Source: Niabella sp.
GTDB taxonomy: Bacteria > Bacteroidota > Bacteroidia > Chitinophagales > Chitinophagaceae
Direction of reading: 5' to 3'
Assembly (NCBI RefSeq): GCF_030150205.1
Contig: NZ_JASLGT010000013.1
Coordinates: 1 to 11,501, forward strand
DNA: 11,501 nt
A program made the translations under genes and the position numbers. A model generated the notes under the pieces. The model saw only the letters and a program-made list of their open reading frames with translations. It ran no database searches and was not told the DNA's origin. Each line of letters starts with the position of its first letter. The stretch's first letter is position 1. Below are positions 1-6,608 of the stretch, piece by piece.

Positions 1-93
1 TTGAACACGCTTAAACTGAGAAGGATTTTGCTTCTGTAAATGACGGAGTTCTGGAAGGCTCTCTTTAATGAATAGCTCTTTTAATTTACCCAT
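1..93 (-). CDS. 5' end of an unidentified gene, possibly an IS transposase (partial)
   Basis: An ATG on the minus strand at 93 opens a frame with no stop for 31 codons, up to the window edge. The peptide starts MGKLKELFIKESLPEL and is lysine- and glutamate-rich and helical. It vaguely recalls the N-terminal helix-turn-helix part of IS630-type transposases, but 31 residues do not settle that. A TATATTTG box (98-105, minus) fits the Bacteroidota -7 consensus TAnnTTTG and lies only four bases before the ATG, so a transcript from it would be almost leaderless. The surrounding 100-135 is much more AT-rich than the rest of the window. The gene could equally be an ordinary hypothetical protein. Confidence 0.45.
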   Translation of the reverse strand, partial: MGKLKELFIKESLPELRHLQKQNPSQFKRVQ

Positions 94-140
94 AACTCAA
101 ATATACAAAAAGATATTAAATTAATGTCTAATCGGTATAA

Positions 141-346
141 GTAGGTAATAGTCAGTGGGTTTGTAGGCAGAAATCAGCCTTCAGCGTTTAGTTATCAGCT
201 ATCAGTCTTCAGTTTTCAGTTTTCAGCTATCAGTTATCAGATGATCACATCGGGCATAAAACTGCTCTCAGCTTTTAGTTTTGTCTACCGGGCATAAAAT
301 AGCCTCAATGCCCCGCCAGTCTCCATGTCGCCCGGAAAATACTTCC
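141..346. repeat. Dispersed modular intergenic repeat, copy A (inverted relative to copy B at 4679-4854)
   Basis: Read on the opposite strand, this stretch aligns with 4679-4854. Bases 141-184 match 4811-4854 at 42 of 44 positions, including 29 exact bases (156-184 against 4811-4839). After a heptamer array of different length, 243-346 matches 4679-4780 at roughly 80-85% by eye. The end module (285-332, containing CGGGCATAAA) is also present a third time at 4921-4968. A short echo of that module sits at 250-264. No protein-coding potential is evident, so this is an intergenic repeat family. Confidence 0.85.
173..242. repeat. Heptamer array, consensus WTCAGYT, 10 units
   Basis: Ten consecutive 7-base units start at 173, 180, 187, 194, 201, 208, 215, 222, 229 and 236. 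Examples are ATCAGCC, TTCAGCG, TTTAGTT, ATCAGCT and TTCAGTT. Positions 3-5 are nearly always CAG, while the outer bases vary. The register is kept without any indel for 70 bases. This is a degenerate microsatellite-like array inside repeat copy A. It has no spacers of CRISPR type. Confidence 0.9.
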
Positions 347-364
347 TTAAACCAGAAACACGCG

Positions 365-420
365 TTTAGCCGTTAGCTATCAGCAATCAGTCGTCAGTTT
401 TCAGTCTTCAGTTATCCGTT
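365..420. repeat. Second heptamer array, same consensus, 8 units
   Basis: Eight in-register 7-base units run from 365 to 420: TTTAGCC, GTTAGCT, ATCAGCA, ATCAGTC, GTCAGTT, TTCAGTC, TTCAGTT and ATCCGTT. It is the same family as the array at 173-242 but separated from it by about 120 bases, and it ends 43 bases before the stop codon of the UbiD gene. It may lie in that gene's 3' untranslated region. The remaining intergenic bases here (347-364 and 421-463) show nothing recognisable. Confidence 0.85.
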
Positions 421-463
421 GGTATCACCAACTAACACCCGTAATCTAACTTTAAACCTGAAA

Positions 464-2431
464 CTATTCCATCGCTGCAACTGCTTCCTGTCCATACATC
501 TGGTCTTTATACTTCAGTGACGGCGATGGAATAAAGGCGCCGATCCCCAGCGATCCCCATTTTTCGTCTACGGCATTGATGGTAGCATCATCGGCCACAA
601 TAATATTGGGCCAGTCGCGCTGGAAATTATCAAAGGCCTTCGTCTTAATCGTGCCATCCAGTCCCATACAGCTATAGCCTTCTTTTGCAGTGGGCGCCAG
701 CAGGTGATCCCGTACCGGATCCAGGTTATTGCAAAAACGCCAGAGCGCCAGTGCCAGATCCGAAGCGTTTACGGTATGCTCTACATACAGGATCATCTTT
801 ATGGGTTCCAGTCCCTGCAGGGCTGCTATTTGCCGGTGCAATTCTTTTATATGTCCTTTGCGGTTCTTTTTAACTGAAATGATCAGACAGGGGATCCCAT
901 CCCTGGGCAGCGCAGCATTCACCCCTGTGATTTCGTTAAACTTGTCTGTAAGCAGCGCCACATAGTTGGTTGCTGTAGCTTCCGGCAACGGAATATAATC
1001 ATCCTGGATTTCCTCTTCAAACTTAAGCGTACCATCGATACACATTTTTCCGCCAAAGCCCATCTTGCTGCAGCTGTGGTCCAGCACATCCATCGGGCCC
1101 TGGCTGAACGACAGATCGGTGGCGGGATTCAGGTTCTTAAAGATCTCCCGGGCACAGGCCTTATAATCGCCCAGTTTCAGCGCGCTTCCGTCGGCGGTTT
1201 GCGATACCAGTACCAGGATCTTGTTAAACATCATTTGTCCTGCGCCCCACATGGCATTCATTACTTTTTGTCCCTGGCCGGCATAATCTTTATGAATTTT
1301 TGTAATCACCAGGTTGTGAAAAACGCCCTCCACCGGCATTTCCATATCCTCGATCTCCGGCACCAGGGTCATTTTAATGGGCGCCAGGAAAATGCGTTCC
1401 GTAGCTTTTCCCAGCCAGGCATCTTCCTGCGGCGGAATGCCTACAATAGTGGCCGGGTATACCGGGTTCTTTTTATGCGTAATGGCGGTGATATGAAATT
1501 TGGGATACCAGTCCGGAAGCGAATAATAGCCGGTATGATCTCCAAAGGGACCTTCCCAAAGCAGCTCATCGGCCGGATCTACATAGCCTTCGATTACAAA
1601 ATCCGCATCCGCCGGCACTTCAATCTCCGGTTGCGTAATGCATTTTACCAGCTCTACTTTTTTCTTCCGCAGAAAACCGGCCAGCATGTATTCATCCACG
1701 TTCTCGGGCAAGGGTGCCGTAGCGGCATAGGCATAGGCCGGATCACCACCCAATGCCACGGCTACCGGCATTTTTTTATTCAGCTTCTTATATTCATTAA
1801 AATGTTTGGCAGATACCTTATGCTTGTGCCAGTGCATGGCGGTAAGCTGCGGGCCAAATACCTGCATCCGGTACATACCCACATTCCGGATATGATTGTT
1901 CGGGTCCTTGGTATTGATAATGGGCAGGGTAATAAATGGCCCGCCATCCTGCGGCCAGCAGGTGATCACCGGAAGCTTCGTAATGTCTGGTGGCCCACTC
2001 CATTCTCCTCCCGAAGGAAGGGGCTTTTCCGTATATATTACTTCCTGGCAGGCTCCGCGCCCCTTTTTTACCTTTGGCATCCAGGATGCAAATGCGCTGA
2101 GCTTGGGCAGCAATTTCAGTTTATCAATAAGCCCTTCTTTGGGGGCCGATAACAATTTGAACAGGTTTTCAATATCCCGGGCCACATCGTCCAGCTCGTT
2201 TACGCCCAATGCCAGGCACATGCGCTTTTCGCTTCCGTAAGCATTCATCAGTACCGGAAAATCATACCCCGTATTTTCAAAAAGAATGGCCTTTCCCCCA
2301 CCCGGCTCCTTACTCATCCGGTCCGTGATCTCCGCCATTTCCAGTATGGGATTTACATAGGTTTTGATGCGGACCAGTTCCCCCGCGTTTTCGATCGCTT
2401 CAATAAATTCCTGTTGATTTTTATATGCCAT
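464..2431 (-). CDS. UbiD-family prenylated-FMN-dependent decarboxylase
   Basis: A 655-residue cytoplasmic enzyme of the UbiD family, which decarboxylates aromatic or unsaturated acids using prenylated FMN made by a UbiX partner; no UbiX gene is in this window. Family marks are NVGMYRMQ at residues 183-190 (Asn and Arg of the cofactor and metal site), a histidine cluster at 200-204, LGGDPA at 228-232, and WEGPFGDHTGYY at 292-303, whose acidic residues E293 and D298 occupy the active-site loop. It is longer than E. coli UbiD (about 500 residues), as is common for Bacteroidota homologues, with the extra sequence mainly C-terminal. The likely role in this lineage is menaquinone biosynthesis, including the late decarboxylation of the futalosine route, but the substrate cannot be read from sequence. 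The ATG at 2431 lacks a clear Shine-Dalgarno. An octamer array lies 18 bases upstream. Confidence 0.93.
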   Translation of the reverse strand: MAYKNQQEFIEAIENAGELVRIKTYVNPILEMAEITDRMSKEPGGGKAILFENTGYDFPVLMNAYGSEKRMCLALGVNELDDVARDIENLFKLLSAPKEGLIDKLKLLPKLSAFASWMPKVKKGRGACQEVIYTEKPLPSGGEWSGPPDITKLPVITCWPQDGGPFITLPIINTKDPNNHIRNVGMYRMQVFGPQLTAMHWHKHKVSAKHFNEYKKLNKKMPVAVALGGDPAYAYAATAPLPENVDEYMLAGFLRKKKVELVKCITQPEIEVPADADFVIEGYVDPADELLWEGPFGDHTGYYSLPDWYPKFHITAITHKKNPVYPATIVGIPPQEDAWLGKATERIFLAPIKMTLVPEIEDMEMPVEGVFHNLVITKIHKDYAGQGQKVMNAMWGAGQMMFNKILVLVSQTADGSALKLGDYKACAREIFKNLNPATDLSFSQGPMDVLDHSCSKMGFGGKMCIDGTLKFEEEIQDDYIPLPEATATNYVALLTDKFNEITGVNAALPRDGIPCLIISVKKNRKGHIKELHRQIAALQGLEPIKMILYVEHTVNASDLALALWRFCNNLDPVRDHLLAPTAKEGYSCMGLDGTIKTKAFDNFQRDWPNIIVADDATINAVDEKWGSLGIGAFIPSPSLKYKDQMYGQEAVAAME

Positions 2432-2448
2432 TTGAGATAGTAGAATTT

Positions 2449-2488
2449 GAAAATGTGAAAATGTGAGAATGTGGAAATGTGAGAATAA
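2449..2488. repeat. Octamer array, consensus GAAAATGT, 5 units, in the leader of the UbiD gene
   Basis: Five in-register 8-base units start at 2449, 2457, 2465, 2473 and 2481: GAAAATGT, GAAAATGT, GAGAATGT, GGAAATGT and GAGAATAA. The array lies immediately before the minus-strand UbiD start codon (2431). Similar motifs occur inverted at 4886-4913 in the second repeat block. The same 117-bp intergenic region also holds a perfect 6-bp-arm palindrome, ACCTGC-G-GCAGGT (2508-2520), with no T-run, so it is not an obvious terminator. The array could alter leader length or spacing, but that is inference. Confidence 0.8.
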
Positions 2489-2548
2489 GAGCCTTGCTGA
2501 ATTTACAACCTGCGGCAGGTAACCTGGAGAACCTAATCGGGATGAGGA

Positions 2549-3574
2549 CTAAACCTTAAACAGTCCTTTATATTCAATACCGAGCCCTGGTGCTTCGCTA
2601 TAAATGAGTTTGCCATAATCGAATCCCAGTCCAGTGGCCACGTCTTCCTCCAGCAGCAGGGGCCCGTCTACATCCACATGATCAATAAAGGGCGCCAGGT
2701 GTGCAATAGCAGCCGAGCCTACCGTACTTTCATTCATACAACCCATCATGATCTTAAGCCCCAGTCTGCGTGCATTTTGAATCATGCGCCGCGCGGGGGT
2801 AATGCCGCTGCATTTGGTCAGTTTTATATTGATCCCGTGAAAATGGCCCACGCATTTTTCCACATCCTGTTCAAACACACAGGACTCATCTGCGTACAGC
2901 GGCAACGGAGACCGTTCATACAATATTTTCATTCCCTCCCAGTTGTCCTTTGCCAGGGGTTGTTCTACATACTCTACGCCCAGGGCTTCCAGTTCGGGGA
3001 TCAGTTTTAATGCAGTGTCCAGGTCCCACCCGGCGTTTGCATCTACCCGCAACGGCACATCCGTTGCAGCACGTAAGGCCTTTACAATGGCCAGATCATC
3101 TGCCGTGCCTACCTTTACTTTATATACGGGCCAGGGACGTTCTTTCAGCTTGGCCACCATCTGGTCAACCGTATCGATACCGATGGTAAAATCTGTTAGG
3201 GGGTTATTGGCGGGATCTCCTTTGAGGAGCTGGTACAAGGGTTTTCCGCTCATCCTGGACCAGATATCCCAGGCGGCCATATCCAATGCACATACCAAAA
3301 ATGGATTCTTTGGCAACAGATGGTGTAAAAAATGCCAGTAGCGATCCGGCTCGGTAAAGGCAAACCGCTCAATCATTGCCTTTTTTTCCTCCAGGTCGCG
3401 GATCATATCCTCCACGGTAATATGATAATAGGTAATGGCCGGCGCTTCACCATAACCTTTGATGCCAAAATGTTCCAGCTCCACGATGAGCGTGGGCTGA
3501 TGTGTTTTAGTCCCTTTTGAAATGGTAAAGGGATGTTTGAATTTTAAGTTAAACGGGTAATACTGACACTTCAC
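2549..3574 (-). CDS. Dipeptide epimerase (L-Ala-D/L-Glu epimerase type, enolase superfamily)
   Basis: A 341-residue muconate-lactonizing-subgroup enolase-superfamily enzyme that should epimerise dipeptides such as L-Ala-D-Glu from murein recycling. All catalytic landmarks are present: YKVKVG (K152, K154 general base pair), D178 in RVDANAGWD, E204 in EQP and D229 in YADES as Mg ligands, and NIKLTKCSG (K251 region) as the second catalytic lysine. A C-terminal DVDG (D301, D303) matches the Asp-x-Asp that binds the substrate amino group in Ala-Glu epimerases. This favours dipeptide epimerase over o-succinylbenzoate synthase. The start is GTG at 3574: a TGA lies two codons upstream and the next internal Met is residue 57, beyond part of the conserved capping domain. 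Exact dipeptide preference is unknown. UbiD lies 117 bp downstream on the same strand, with no clear terminator between them. Confidence 0.92.
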   Translation of the reverse strand: MKCQYYPFNLKFKHPFTISKGTKTHQPTLIVELEHFGIKGYGEAPAITYYHITVEDMIRDLEEKKAMIERFAFTEPDRYWHFLHHLLPKNPFLVCALDMAAWDIWSRMSGKPLYQLLKGDPANNPLTDFTIGIDTVDQMVAKLKERPWPVYKVKVGTADDLAIVKALRAATDVPLRVDANAGWDLDTALKLIPELEALGVEYVEQPLAKDNWEGMKILYERSPLPLYADESCVFEQDVEKCVGHFHGINIKLTKCSGITPARRMIQNARRLGLKIMMGCMNESTVGSAAIAHLAPFIDHVDVDGPLLLEEDVATGLGFDYGKLIYSEAPGLGIEYKGLFKV

Positions 3575-3609
3575 GCTTCAATTGCCGGTATCCTCCGGCC
3601 GGGTTTTGG

Positions 3610-3617
3610 CAAATGTA
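3610..3617 (-). promoter_or_regulatory. Candidate -7 promoter box (TACATTTG) for the dipeptide epimerase
   Basis: Read on the minus strand, this octamer is a perfect match to the Bacteroidota -7 consensus TAnnTTTG. It lies 35 bases before the GTG start codon at 3574, a plausible leader length. No convincing TTTG-type -33 element is visible at the expected distance, so the call rests on one box. Confidence 0.45.
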
Positions 3618-3680
3618 AGACAAAGCAGGGAATCGGTTGTTTACTACTGCCTACATGAACGCTGGCCGGTGCATTTATTG

Positions 3681-3732
3681 GCCGCAGATAAGCAGATGAA
3701 TGCGCTTTCCTTATAATCAGCGCATCTGTGGC
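3681..3732. repeat. Imperfect inverted repeat between divergent genes
   Basis: Outer arms GCCGCAGAT (3681-3689) and ATCTGTGGC (3724-3732) pair with one mismatch. A nested perfect pair, ATGCGC (3700-3705) with GCGCAT (3720-3725), gives a 14-base loop. This could fold as a hairpin in RNA or be a small dispersed intergenic repeat. It lies between the divergent epimerase and stress-protein genes, has no T-run on either side, and so is not a canonical terminator. Confidence 0.5.
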
Positions 3733-3780
3733 TTATTATTCAATAGAGCACCGGAAGAATCTATAAAATATGGAGTAAAA

Positions 3781-3822
3781 CCGCCATAGTTTTTGTAAAT
3801 TTAAGGAGACAAAAAACGGCGG
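3781..3822. other. Inverted repeat in the leader of the universal stress gene
   Basis: CCGCC (3781-3785) followed by TTTTTGT faces ACAAAAAACGGCGG ending at 3822, three bases before the ATG at 3826. The arms pair over about 12 bases with a two-base bulge. An AAGGAG-like stretch at 3803-3808 sits in the loop, 17 bases from the ATG, which is too far for normal Shine-Dalgarno use. The structure could be a binding site or could affect translation. No function is demonstrated. Confidence 0.4.
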
Positions 3823-3825
3823 ATT

Positions 3826-4671
3826 ATGAAAAAGATATTGGTTGTTACCGATTTTTCTGATGCAGCCAGTCATGCAGTAGACTATGCCTGCAACCTGGTG
3901 AACCGGTTAAACGCAGAACATTTTTTTATATTGAATACCTACGAAAGTGTACCCATCTACGATTCCGGGGAAGCGGGTTCCCTTGCCCTGAGCATGCGGG
4001 AGGCCGATGCACTAGAAGCAGGTCGGCATGAAGAATTGCAATTGCTTAAGGAACGGGTTCTTCAACAACTCAAACATCCTGCGGGATTAACCACCATGGT
4101 GATCAATGATGCCCTGGCGGAAGCGGTTAACCAGGTTTGTGCCGATGAGCAGATAGATCTTGTGGTAATGGGCTTTAAACCCAAGGGCGATTTGGAAATG
4201 CTTTTGGTGGGGGATAATGTACAGCGGGGCGTAGATAAGATCCATTACCCCGTGCTGCTGGTACCCCAGTATGCTCCTATCACTATTCCGGACAATATTG
4301 TACTGGCCTCCGATTTTAAAGCCCCGCTCAGCAAATCCATAAGAGCCAAACTGCACAAATTCCTTGCCCGTTTAAATGCGCGGGTAACCGCTGTACACCG
4401 GTGCATGAAGAACGAACTGAATGAAAAAGAAAATCAATTAGCCAATGAACTGCAACTGGAATTGCAAAACTACCAGTTCCGGCTGCATGTGGCCAATAAT
4501 GTGGAGGACCTGCCCACTGTTGTAAGCGATTTTGCTAAAAAAGACAATGCCTCCCTTATCATTTCCATTCATAAAATGCGCAGCTTCCTTTCGGGTTTGT
4601 TTCATAAAAGCGTGACAAAAAACCTGGCCTGGCGCAGTGAGGTACCGGTGCTGGTATTACATATGGAGTGA
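3826..4671 (+). CDS. Universal stress protein, tandem UspA domains
   Basis: A 281-residue cytoplasmic protein with two UspA folds, about residues 1-148 and 152-281. The first starts with the typical KKILVVTDFSDAASHAVDYA strand and helix, with the conserved Asp at position 9. It ends HYPVLLVPQ, and the second begins NIVLASDFKAP and ends SEVPVLVLHM. Tandem Usp proteins of this length are common in Bacteroidota. The ATP-binding glycine pattern (G-2x-G-9x-G-S/T) is not intact in either half: the corresponding segments read MGFKPKGDLEMLLVGDNVQR and HKMRSFLSGLFHKSVTK. It may therefore be a non-nucleotide-binding member. It is transcribed divergently from the epimerase and appears monocistronic, since intergenic repeats follow its stop. 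The ATG at 3826 gives the usual family N-terminus. Confidence 0.92.
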   Translation: MKKILVVTDFSDAASHAVDYACNLVNRLNAEHFFILNTYESVPIYDSGEAGSLALSMREADALEAGRHEELQLLKERVLQQLKHPAGLTTMVINDALAEAVNQVCADEQIDLVVMGFKPKGDLEMLLVGDNVQRGVDKIHYPVLLVPQYAPITIPDNIVLASDFKAPLSKSIRAKLHKFLARLNARVTAVHRCMKNELNEKENQLANELQLELQNYQFRLHVANNVEDLPTVVSDFAKKDNASLIISIHKMRSFLSGLFHKSVTKNLAWRSEVPVLVLHME

Positions 4672-4678
4672 GGTTTAA

Positions 4679-4854
4679 GGGAATATTTTCCAGGCGACAG
4701 AGAGACTGGTGGGACATTGAAGCAGTTTTATGCCCGGCAGACGAAACTAAAAGCAGAGAGCCGTTTCATGCTCGATGATCATCTGATTACTGAAGACTGA
4801 AAACTGATAACTGAAGGCTGATTTCTGCCTACAAACCCATTGACTACTACCTAC
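4679..4854. repeat. Dispersed modular intergenic repeat, copy B
   Basis: This is the reverse-complement partner of 141-346. It starts just after the stress-protein stop. The module at 4693-4740 matches 4921-4968 directly (40 of 48) and 285-332 inverted. Its heptamer array has fewer units than copy A, so the two copies differ mainly by array length and point changes. The bases from 4672 to 4975 contain no credible gene. Confidence 0.85.
4783..4831. repeat. Heptamer array, consensus CTGAWNA, 7 units
   Basis: Seven in-register units run from 4783: CTGATTA, CTGAAGA, CTGAAAA, CTGATAA, CTGAAGG, CTGATTT and CTGCCTA. On the other strand this is the same WTCAG heptamer as at 173-242 and 365-420, so orientation is opposite to the left-hand arrays. 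Confidence 0.88.
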
Positions 4855-4920
4855 TACCTATTCACTATTAACTCTTGCCTATTCTCCATTTCCACATTTT
4901 CAAATTCTCAAATTTTCTCC
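4844..4920. repeat. Second 7-base-periodic stretch (CTACTAC / CTATTCA type)
   Basis: From 4844 the sequence can be cut into 7-base units CTACTAC, CTACTAC, CTATTCA, CTATTAA, CTCTTGC, CTATTCT and CCATTTC, grading into CACATTT, TCAAATT and CTCAAAT. The first two units are identical and the later ones are increasingly degenerate. The 3' part is the inverse of the GAAAATGT-type motif found upstream of the UbiD gene. The register differs from the preceding array by 5 bases. Confidence 0.6.
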
Positions 4921-4968
4921 GGCGACATGGAGACTAGTGGGACATCGAGGCTAATTTATGCCCGGCAG
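4921..4968. repeat. Dispersed repeat end module, copy C
   Basis: A 48-base unit from GGCGACATGG to TATGCCCGGCAG matches 4693-4740 directly at 40 of 48 bases and 285-332 inverted at high identity. It ends eight bases before the rmuC stop codon (4976). Three copies in one 11.5-kb window indicate a repeat that is probably abundant genome-wide. Confidence 0.85.
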
Positions 4969-4975
4969 CGCGAAT

Positions 4976-6499
4976 CTACTCCCCATTGTCTATCGCCTCC
5001 GAAGGATGCTCATCTTCCGGCAACGGCTCCAGTGTGGTGAGGTACTTTTCCGGGATCTGTTTGTTGGTCTTCGCTTCAAGGCTTTTGATGCGCTCAAAGC
5101 GGCCGATAATGGTATTGCCTTTTTTTGTTCCTTCGGATAAATGATTCATTGCATCCCGGTGGGCTTTGGATGCCTGCGATAAAGCATGCTCTACCCGGTC
5201 CATCTCCTCCAGGAACAATACAAATTTGTTGTATAACTCCCCACACTGGCGGAAGATTTCTTCTACATTCTTTACCTGGTTTTCTTTCTGCCACAATAGC
5301 CGTACTACTTTCAGGGTGGCTACCAGCGTGGTGGGTGTAATGAGCACCACTTTTCTTTTCAGCGCCTGGTTAAACAATTCCGGATGCTGATTCAGCGCCA
5401 GGGTCAATGCCGATTCTACCGGCATAAACAGGAATACATAATCCGGTGTATTCAGTCCTGCCAGCGACTGGTAATTTTTATCTGCAAGCCGCTCAATATG
5501 TTCAGTAATACTACGGGTATGCTGACGAAGGTATTCCTGTTTGGCATCGAGGTCGCCTGCATTAAAATAATTGACGTAGGCCGTCAGGGAAACCTTACTG
5601 TCAATAACAATGTGCTTACTGTTGGGAAGCCGCAGGATAAAATCCGGCCGTCGTATCCGTTCATCGGCGCTATCCCGGTATACTTCCTCCCTTGTATAAT
5701 CAATATATTTTTGAAGCCCTTCTGTTTCCAGGATCATATTCAGCCGGTCTTCGCCCCAGTTCCCCTGCATTTTTACTTCCGCTTTTAACGCCGTGGCCAA
5801 ACTGCGGGCTTCATCTCCCAGTTGCAGGTTCAATTTCTGTAATAACTCGATCTCCTTTTTGAGTGAAGTAAACTCCTGGATATCTTCCTTACGGGTCGCT
5901 TCTACTTTTTCGCGGAACTGATCCAGGTTGGCCTTCAGCGGCTCCAGGATGGCACTCAGTTCTTTTTTATTGGTATCGGTAAAGGTTTTCTTTTTTTCTT
6001 CGAGCACATCGGTTGCCAGTGTTTTAAACTGTTCCTGCGATAACCGGTGCAGTTGCTGCAGCTCGGTGGCAAACAATTCCAGCTTTTCTTTCAAAGCGCT
6101 TTCTTTCTCCTTCAGGCTCACCAACTCATTATTTAATTGCAGGATCTTCTGATCGCGTTCCTCCACGGCTGCCTTTGAAAATTTCTGCTCCGATTCTTTG
6201 GTCAGCGCCAGGATCTCCTTTTGATACTGCTGCCCCGCCCATTTTTCATTCTTCAATTCCTCCTGCAACAGGCGGATGTTTTCTTGCAGCAGTTCCCCCG
6301 CTTCACGGGCAATGTATTGTTGCTGTATTTCTTCCCGCGACAAACGCGCTGCATTGGATTGCTCCAGCCCGCTGATCTTTTTTTGTAATTCGTCGGCAAC
6401 CGATCGTGGTACAGAAGCTGTAGCCAGCCATTTCCGGGCTACCAGGTAACCCAATACAATACCGATAATAATTCCAAGGAGCAGGTATACACTTTCCAT
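4976..6499 (-). CDS. rmuC: DNA recombination protein RmuC
   Basis: A 507-residue RmuC-family protein. In E. coli, RmuC limits inversions at short inverted repeats; the family is predicted to have a restriction-endonuclease-like core. Residues 4-21 form one N-terminal membrane segment (YLLLGIIIGIVLGYLV), and about 35-220 is charged, Gln/Glu/Lys-rich coiled coil. The RmuC core begins with GNWGE (246-250) and includes RRPDFILRLP (D286) and VIDSKVSL (D300, K302), consistent with the nuclease-like motif. FMPVESAL (359-366) and the LLWQKENQVKN block (401-411) are also typical. The length is normal. The ATG at 6499 places the membrane helix directly at the N-terminus, as expected. The gene is intact and flanked by a repeat downstream and a dehydrogenase pseudogene upstream, so it looks monocistronic. 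Confidence 0.95.
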   Translation of the reverse strand: MESVYLLLGIIIGIVLGYLVARKWLATASVPRSVADELQKKISGLEQSNAARLSREEIQQQYIAREAGELLQENIRLLQEELKNEKWAGQQYQKEILALTKESEQKFSKAAVEERDQKILQLNNELVSLKEKESALKEKLELFATELQQLHRLSQEQFKTLATDVLEEKKKTFTDTNKKELSAILEPLKANLDQFREKVEATRKEDIQEFTSLKKEIELLQKLNLQLGDEARSLATALKAEVKMQGNWGEDRLNMILETEGLQKYIDYTREEVYRDSADERIRRPDFILRLPNSKHIVIDSKVSLTAYVNYFNAGDLDAKQEYLRQHTRSITEHIERLADKNYQSLAGLNTPDYVFLFMPVESALTLALNQHPELFNQALKRKVVLITPTTLVATLKVVRLLWQKENQVKNVEEIFRQCGELYNKFVLFLEEMDRVEHALSQASKAHRDAMNHLSEGTKKGNTIIGRFERIKSLEAKTNKQIPEKYLTTLEPLPEDEHPSEAIDNGE

Positions 6500-6608
6500 A
6501 GTCAGATCCGTTCAGTTAATAAATCCCATCGTTTAATAATTCCCTTACAAAAGTTCATCTTTTTTCTGAGATTCCGGCATTCAGCGGCAAATTTGCCATT
6601 ATTGCCTT

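Noticed and set aside
173..242. Regular repeats considered as a CRISPR array
   Set aside because: The units are 7 bases long and contiguous, with no unique spacers of 30-40 bases and no cas genes nearby.
1076..2152. 358-codon plus-strand open frame inside the UbiD gene
   Set aside because: It is antisense to a complete, motif-rich UbiD protein, is rich in His/Arg/Gly in the way antisense frames often are, and matches no domain.
2508..2520. ACCTGC-G-GCAGGT palindrome as a terminator between the epimerase and UbiD genes
   Set aside because: The stem is only 6 bp with a one-base centre, which cannot form a proper loop, and no T-run follows on the minus strand.
2549..3574. Assignment as o-succinylbenzoate synthase (MenC), given the neighbouring UbiD gene
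   Set aside because: The C-terminal DVDG motif matches the Asp-x-Asp of Ala-Glu epimerases, so a dipeptide epimerase is the better call.
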